Under the pieces are notes generated by a model. It did not search any database. It worked only from the letters and a program-made list of their open reading frames with translations, and was not told the origin of the DNA. A stretch of DNA of 8,849 nt, taken from positions 1 through 8,849 of the forward strand of contig CAYUXF010000065.1 of NCBI GenBank assembly GCA_964448755.1, given 5' to 3'. The DNA is from CAYUXF01 sp964448755 (GTDB lineage Bacteria; Margulisbacteria; Termititenacia; Termititenacales; CAYUXF01). Made by a program: the position numbers and the translations under genes. Below are positions 6,127 to 8,849 of the stretch, one piece after another. Within the stretch, counting starts at the first letter, position 1; each line of letters begins with the position of its first letter.

Positions 6127-6630
6127 TCACTCCCCCGAAAATCTTTTTTTAAGCTCACGACTGACAACATCCGGTACCATGTCCTTTATTTTACCATGTA
6201 AACTGGCGATCTGACGAACCCAGCTTGAAGAAAGATAAGAATACCTATAATCGGTCATTAAAAAAACAGTTTCCAATTCTTTAGAAAGTTGTCTATTAGT
6301 TAAAGCCATCTGAAACTCATAATCAAAGTCAGAAACTGCCCGCAAACCCCTGATAATAGCTTTAACATTTTTGGCTTCGGCATATTCAACTAAAAGACCG
6401 GAAAAAATATCATATTCTAAATTAGGAATATCGGCAGTGGCCTCTTTAAGCAGTCTAACCCGCTCTGTAGCCGAGAACATCGGCTGTTTACTGGGATTGG
6501 AGAGGACTGCAAGAATTACCGTATCAAAAAGATCAGCCGCCCGGCGAATAATGTCAACGTGTCCATTAGTTACAGGGTCAAAAGAGCCGGGATAAATAGC
6601 TTTCCTGACTTTTACTGAATTATTTTCCAC
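6127..6630 (-). CDS. coaD: Phosphopantetheine adenylyltransferase
   Basis: 167 residues, normal for the family (about 160). It makes dephospho-CoA from 4'-phosphopantetheine and ATP, the fourth step of CoA synthesis, as a cytoplasmic hexamer. The nucleotidyltransferase signature YPGSFDPVTNGH (13-24) carries the T/HxGH motif as TNGH. AIIRGLRAVSDFDYEFQM (91-108) binds substrates, and YSYLSSSWVRQIASLHG (130-146) is the family's ISSS-type motif. The start is GTG at 6630, chosen because GGAG at 6637-6640 lies six bases upstream. It adds about seven residues (MENNSVKV) before the usual beginning near RKAIYPGSF. The GTG directly follows the rsmD stop (TAAGTG). This is the only gene here ending with TGA, which shows TGA is a stop in this organism. 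Confidence 0.97.
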   Translation of the reverse strand: MENNSVKVRKAIYPGSFDPVTNGHVDIIRRAADLFDTVILAVLSNPSKQPMFSATERVRLLKEATADIPNLEYDIFSGLLVEYAEAKNVKAIIRGLRAVSDFDYEFQMALTNRQLSKELETVFLMTDYRYSYLSSSWVRQIASLHGKIKDMVPDVVSRELKKRFSGE

Positions 6631-7164
6631 TTATTTCTCCAAAAAAATTATTTTGGTTTGGCCGTAAACTTTTTCTTTAACTAGTTTAAGGTCTGTTTTG
6701 ATCGTCTTGTTTTTATCTGTCTCTATTACCAGACAGCCCGAGGAACTGAGTATATCAAAGTGAAAAAGTTTATTCAATGAATCCTCTAAAAGATCGGTAT
6801 CATAGGGTGGGTCTATAAATATAATATCAAATTTTTCACCGTGGCCGGCCATAATTTTAATAGCCTTATCGACAAAATTTTTATAGATCTTTACGCTGTC
6901 CAGACAACCTAATTCTTTAGCGTTCTTAAAAATAAACGATGGTTCGCGATCAATAAACCAAACCTCAGCAGCGCCACGGCTCAAGGCCTCAAAACCGACA
7001 TTGCCGACACCGGCAAAGAGATCTAAAAAACGAGCGCCAACGATCCGTTCATAGAGCATTGAAAAAACCGCTTCTTTAATTTTATCGGTCGTTGGACGAA
7101 GTGCTTTAACATTTTTAGGAAAAAATAAGTTTCGGCCTTTGTATTTGCCGGCACTGATCCGCAT
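6631..7164 (-). CDS. rsmD: 16S rRNA (guanine(966)-N2)-methyltransferase
   Basis: 177 residues, slightly short of the common 185-200. RsmD uses S-adenosylmethionine to methylate N2 of G966 in 16S rRNA during 30S assembly. It shows the family N-terminus RISAGKYKGRNL (2-13) and LRPTTDKIKEAVFSML (22-37). The AdoMet-binding motif FLDLFAGVGNVGFEALSRGA spans about 46-65, with acidic IDRE at 71-74, and the catalytic DPPY is at 118-121. All key motifs are present. Its ATG shares one base with the stop of the upstream phosphohexomutase gene (TAATG), so translation is probably coupled. It precedes coaD, an order found in many bacteria. Confidence 0.96.
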   Translation of the reverse strand: MRISAGKYKGRNLFFPKNVKALRPTTDKIKEAVFSMLYERIVGARFLDLFAGVGNVGFEALSRGAAEVWFIDREPSFIFKNAKELGCLDSVKIYKNFVDKAIKIMAGHGEKFDIIFIDPPYDTDLLEDSLNKLFHFDILSSSGCLVIETDKNKTIKTDLKLVKEKVYGQTKIIFLEK

Positions 7165-8534
7165 TAAATTATAGCCAGAACCTGATCGGCCAGCGCTTTA
7201 GCTTTAACTTCGGTTTCCGCCTCACTAATTACCCTAATGATCGGCTCTGTATTAGAAGCGCGGACATGCACCCAATTGCCATCGGCAAATACTACTTTGA
7301 TACCGTCTATATCGTTCATCTGCTCGCTGGCATAATATTTTTTAACCTTATCAAGGACATCTTCCACCTGTGCTTCAGACGTACACTCTATTTTAGTTTT
7401 ATACATTACATAAGCGGGGTTTTCCGCTACCAGCTGGGAAACTGTTTTTCCGCTGACCGCCAGATATTCAAGCATAAAAGCTATTCCTGCCAGCGAATCA
7501 CGGCCATAACCAATAGAAGGTATCATAATACCGCCGTTCCCTTCACCGCCAACTACTGCGCCAGTTTCAAGCATGGCCTCAGAAACATTTACCTCACCGA
7601 TCTTTGTTCGTACAACTTCTGCGCCGTTCTTTTTGGCAATGTCATCTATTATCCTGGTTGTAGATAAATTAGTGCAGATCTTATTAGCACCGCTAAAACG
7701 ACCGGTCTTTTTTAAAGACAACATATAGTCAGAAATTAAACAAAGTGTGTAATCCTCACCTATCGGCTTACCATTCTCATTAACTATCGCCAGCCTATCG
7801 GCATCGGGGTCCTGCGCCAGGCCAATTACTGCCTTATTCTTTAAAACCGCTTCACCAAGTTTAACTATATTAGCAGGTATCGGCTCCAGGCCGCGGTCGC
7901 ATTTACTGATATTGGGCTCAGCATTGAGCTGAAGAAAATCAACGCCCAGTTTTTTGAGCAATTGCGGGACCAAAATAGAGCCGGCGCCACAACAGGTATC
8001 TACCACAACCGTTAAGGCCGCCTGTTTAATTTTATTGACATCCACCAGCGCCAGGATCTTTTCTAAATGTTTTTGCTGCAATTCTTCAGCTGAGCTGACT
8101 ACAAGGTCTGTTTCAAGCGCCGTATTAACATCAGCAGAGTCAACAGCTTCATAGTTCTTTTTTATTAGATCGATATCTGCCTGTTTAAGAAAAATACCCT
8201 GCGGTGAAACGAACTTAATGCCGTTCCAGGGCCCGGGGTTATGTGAGGCGGTAATAATAACACCGCCGGCAAAACCTTCGGAGCGAGCTAAAACCTGAAC
8301 AGAAGGTGTCGGCAGAATACCAGCATCAACAAAAGAAACACCGGAAAATTGCAAGCCTTTTAACAGCGCCGCTTTAACAAGCGGTCCGGAAACACGGGTA
8401 TCGGCACCAATTAGCACTTTTTTACCAGCACCCAAAAAGCGGCCATAGGCTATACCAAAAGCGCAAGCCACCTCATTGGTCAGCGTCTCGCCATAAATGC
8501 CGCGGATACCGGAAATAGTTACTTTTAAAGACAT
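7164..8534 (-). CDS. glmM: Alpha-D-phosphohexomutase, likely phosphoglucosamine mutase
   Basis: 456 residues, typical for the family. These enzymes move phosphate between C6 and C1 of a hexose through a phosphoserine and Mg2+. The phosphoserine loop TASHNPGPWNG is at about 95-105 (Ser97), the metal loop DPDADR at about 243-248, the sugar-specificity loop GEGNGG near 331-336, and the phosphate-binding loop RASNTEPIIR near 426-435. All four are intact. Bacterial GlmM normally has GEQSGH in the specificity loop, and phosphomannomutase/phosphoglucomutase often GEMSGH. GEGNGG together with RASNTEP is more like the forms I recall from archaeal phosphoglucosamine mutases. GlmM would supply glucosamine-1-phosphate for UDP-GlcNAc, needed for peptidoglycan and LPS, so that role fits, but phosphomannomutase/phosphoglucomutase activity is an alternative. 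The ATG directly follows the purS stop (TAAATG), with GGAAAAG upstream as a weak ribosome binding site. Confidence 0.88.
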   Translation of the reverse strand: MSLKVTISGIRGIYGETLTNEVACAFGIAYGRFLGAGKKVLIGADTRVSGPLVKAALLKGLQFSGVSFVDAGILPTPSVQVLARSEGFAGGVIITASHNPGPWNGIKFVSPQGIFLKQADIDLIKKNYEAVDSADVNTALETDLVVSSAEELQQKHLEKILALVDVNKIKQAALTVVVDTCCGAGSILVPQLLKKLGVDFLQLNAEPNISKCDRGLEPIPANIVKLGEAVLKNKAVIGLAQDPDADRLAIVNENGKPIGEDYTLCLISDYMLSLKKTGRFSGANKICTNLSTTRIIDDIAKKNGAEVVRTKIGEVNVSEAMLETGAVVGGEGNGGIMIPSIGYGRDSLAGIAFMLEYLAVSGKTVSQLVAENPAYVMYKTKIECTSEAQVEDVLDKVKKYYASEQMNDIDGIKVVFADGNWVHVRASNTEPIIRVISEAETEVKAKALADQVLAII

Positions 8535-8783
8535 TTAGATCTTTTCCATTTCGTAAGTATATTTTTCAATGACCGGATTGGTCAGCAATTTTTCAGCCAT
8601 CTCTTTAATTTGGCTTTTGGCTTTCTCCTCATTATCTTCGGCAATATTAAAGACCAGATACTTACCCAAAGAAACCTTGGAAACATTGCTATACCCTAGT
8701 GAATTTAAACCGGCAGAAGTTGTTGCGCCCGCGGGATCAAAAACGCCGTCTTTGTAGGTAACATACATTTTTACTTTATACAT
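8535..8783 (-). CDS. purS: Phosphoribosylformylglycinamidine synthase subunit PurS
   Basis: 82 residues, the normal size. PurS is the small subunit that joins PurL to the glutaminase PurQ in the fourth step of purine synthesis (FGAR to FGAM), delivering ammonia between them. The family pattern is clear: MYKVKMYVTYKDGVFDPAG at the start, LNSLGYSNVSKVSLGKY (about 27-43) and the end LLTNPVIEKYTYEM (about 66-79). The start has AGGAG at 8791-8795, seven bases upstream. It is the first gene of the minus-strand operon. purQ and purL are not next to it in the direction of transcription, where they usually are; they must lie elsewhere. The separate PurS implies a small-type PurL rather than the large fused enzyme of gamma-proteobacteria. 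Confidence 0.96.
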   Translation of the reverse strand: MYKVKMYVTYKDGVFDPAGATTSAGLNSLGYSNVSKVSLGKYLVFNIAEDNEEKAKSQIKEMAEKLLTNPVIEKYTYEMEKI

Positions 8784-8810
8784 TTTGCATCTCCTGAAAT
8801 AATTTTGGCA

Positions 8811-8839
8811 ATTTTAGTCTATAAAACCTTTTTTTTCAA
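8811..8839 (-). promoter_or_regulatory. Sigma70-type promoter of the purS operon
   Basis: On the minus strand, -35 TTGAAA (8839-8834), a spacer of exactly 17 bases, and -10 TAAAAT (8816-8811). Each hexamer is close to consensus. Transcription would begin near 8804, leaving about 20 bases before the purS ATG, with the ribosome binding site at 8791-8795 inside the leader. This is the only good promoter seen for the six genes purS to rph. Confidence 0.6.
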
Positions 8840-8849
8840 AAAGGTTTTA
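8822..8849. repeat. 12-bp perfect inverted repeat overlapping the purS promoter
   Basis: TAAAACCTTTTT at 8822-8833 and AAAAAGGTTTTA at 8838-8849 are exact reverse complements with a 4-base loop (TTTC). It reaches the last base of the window, so it may be longer. It has only two G-C pairs per arm, so as RNA it is a weak hairpin. It could be a terminator of a gene beyond the window or an operator, since it covers the -35 element of the purS promoter. Confidence 0.5.

Noticed and set aside
7266..7667. A 133-residue open frame on the plus strand inside the phosphohexomutase gene
   Set aside because: It is antisense to a gene with four intact family motifs, has no ribosome binding site and gives a Cys/His/Tyr-rich protein without recognisable features; it is a shadow frame.

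Overview
This window reads as ordinary chromosome from a compact, fairly AT-rich bacterium that appears to have an outer membrane. The evidence for an envelope is an LptC/LptA-type lipopolysaccharide transport protein. Gene order rsmD-coaD-(coiled-coil protein) resembles what I recall from Firmicutes, while LptC points to a diderm. That mix would fit a deep-branching lineage near Firmicutes/Cyanobacteria (for example Margulisbacteria/WOR-1-like), but the placement is inference. All genes read with the standard code, no mobile element, RNA gene or CRISPR array is visible, and coding density is very high, with no gene-free stretch over about 110 bases.

Layout. (1) Bases 1-2676, plus strand: the C-terminal end of a membrane-associated protein of uncertain function (perhaps a glycosyltransferase), a secreted or anchored TPR protein, an extended LptC with LptA-like repeats, and a laccase-domain protein (YfiH/PgeF family). 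These are packed with overlaps or abutting stop/start codons and look like an envelope-related operon. (2) Bases 2678-3925, minus strand: a FabF-like ketosynthase converging on the previous operon with one base between the stops. It keeps Cys165, His305 and Lys337 but has Met342 where the second catalytic His belongs. (3) Bases 3926-4029: a divergent promoter region in which both promoters appear to share one palindromic -35 hexamer, TTGCAA, with a 17-base spacer to TATTAT on each side. (4) Bases 4030-5022, plus strand: an orphan ParA/Soj-type ATPase with a C-terminal extension and no ParB nearby. (5) Bases 5015-8783, minus strand: a six-gene housekeeping operon, purS - phosphohexomutase (glmM-like) - rsmD - coaD - coiled-coil protein - rph, read from a good sigma70-type promoter at 8811-8839.

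How the genes fit together: the left operon concerns the cell envelope (LPS transport, possible glycosyl transfer, a laccase-domain protein linked in other bacteria to peptidoglycan fidelity). The right operon mixes purine synthesis, amino-sugar supply, rRNA methylation, CoA synthesis and tRNA 3' processing, with tight junctions (TAATG, TAAATG, TAAGTG) that suggest translational coupling. I did not find a clearly new multi-gene system. The best leads are the altered ketosynthase active site, the mirrored shared -35 promoter, the elongated LptC and the orphan ParA.
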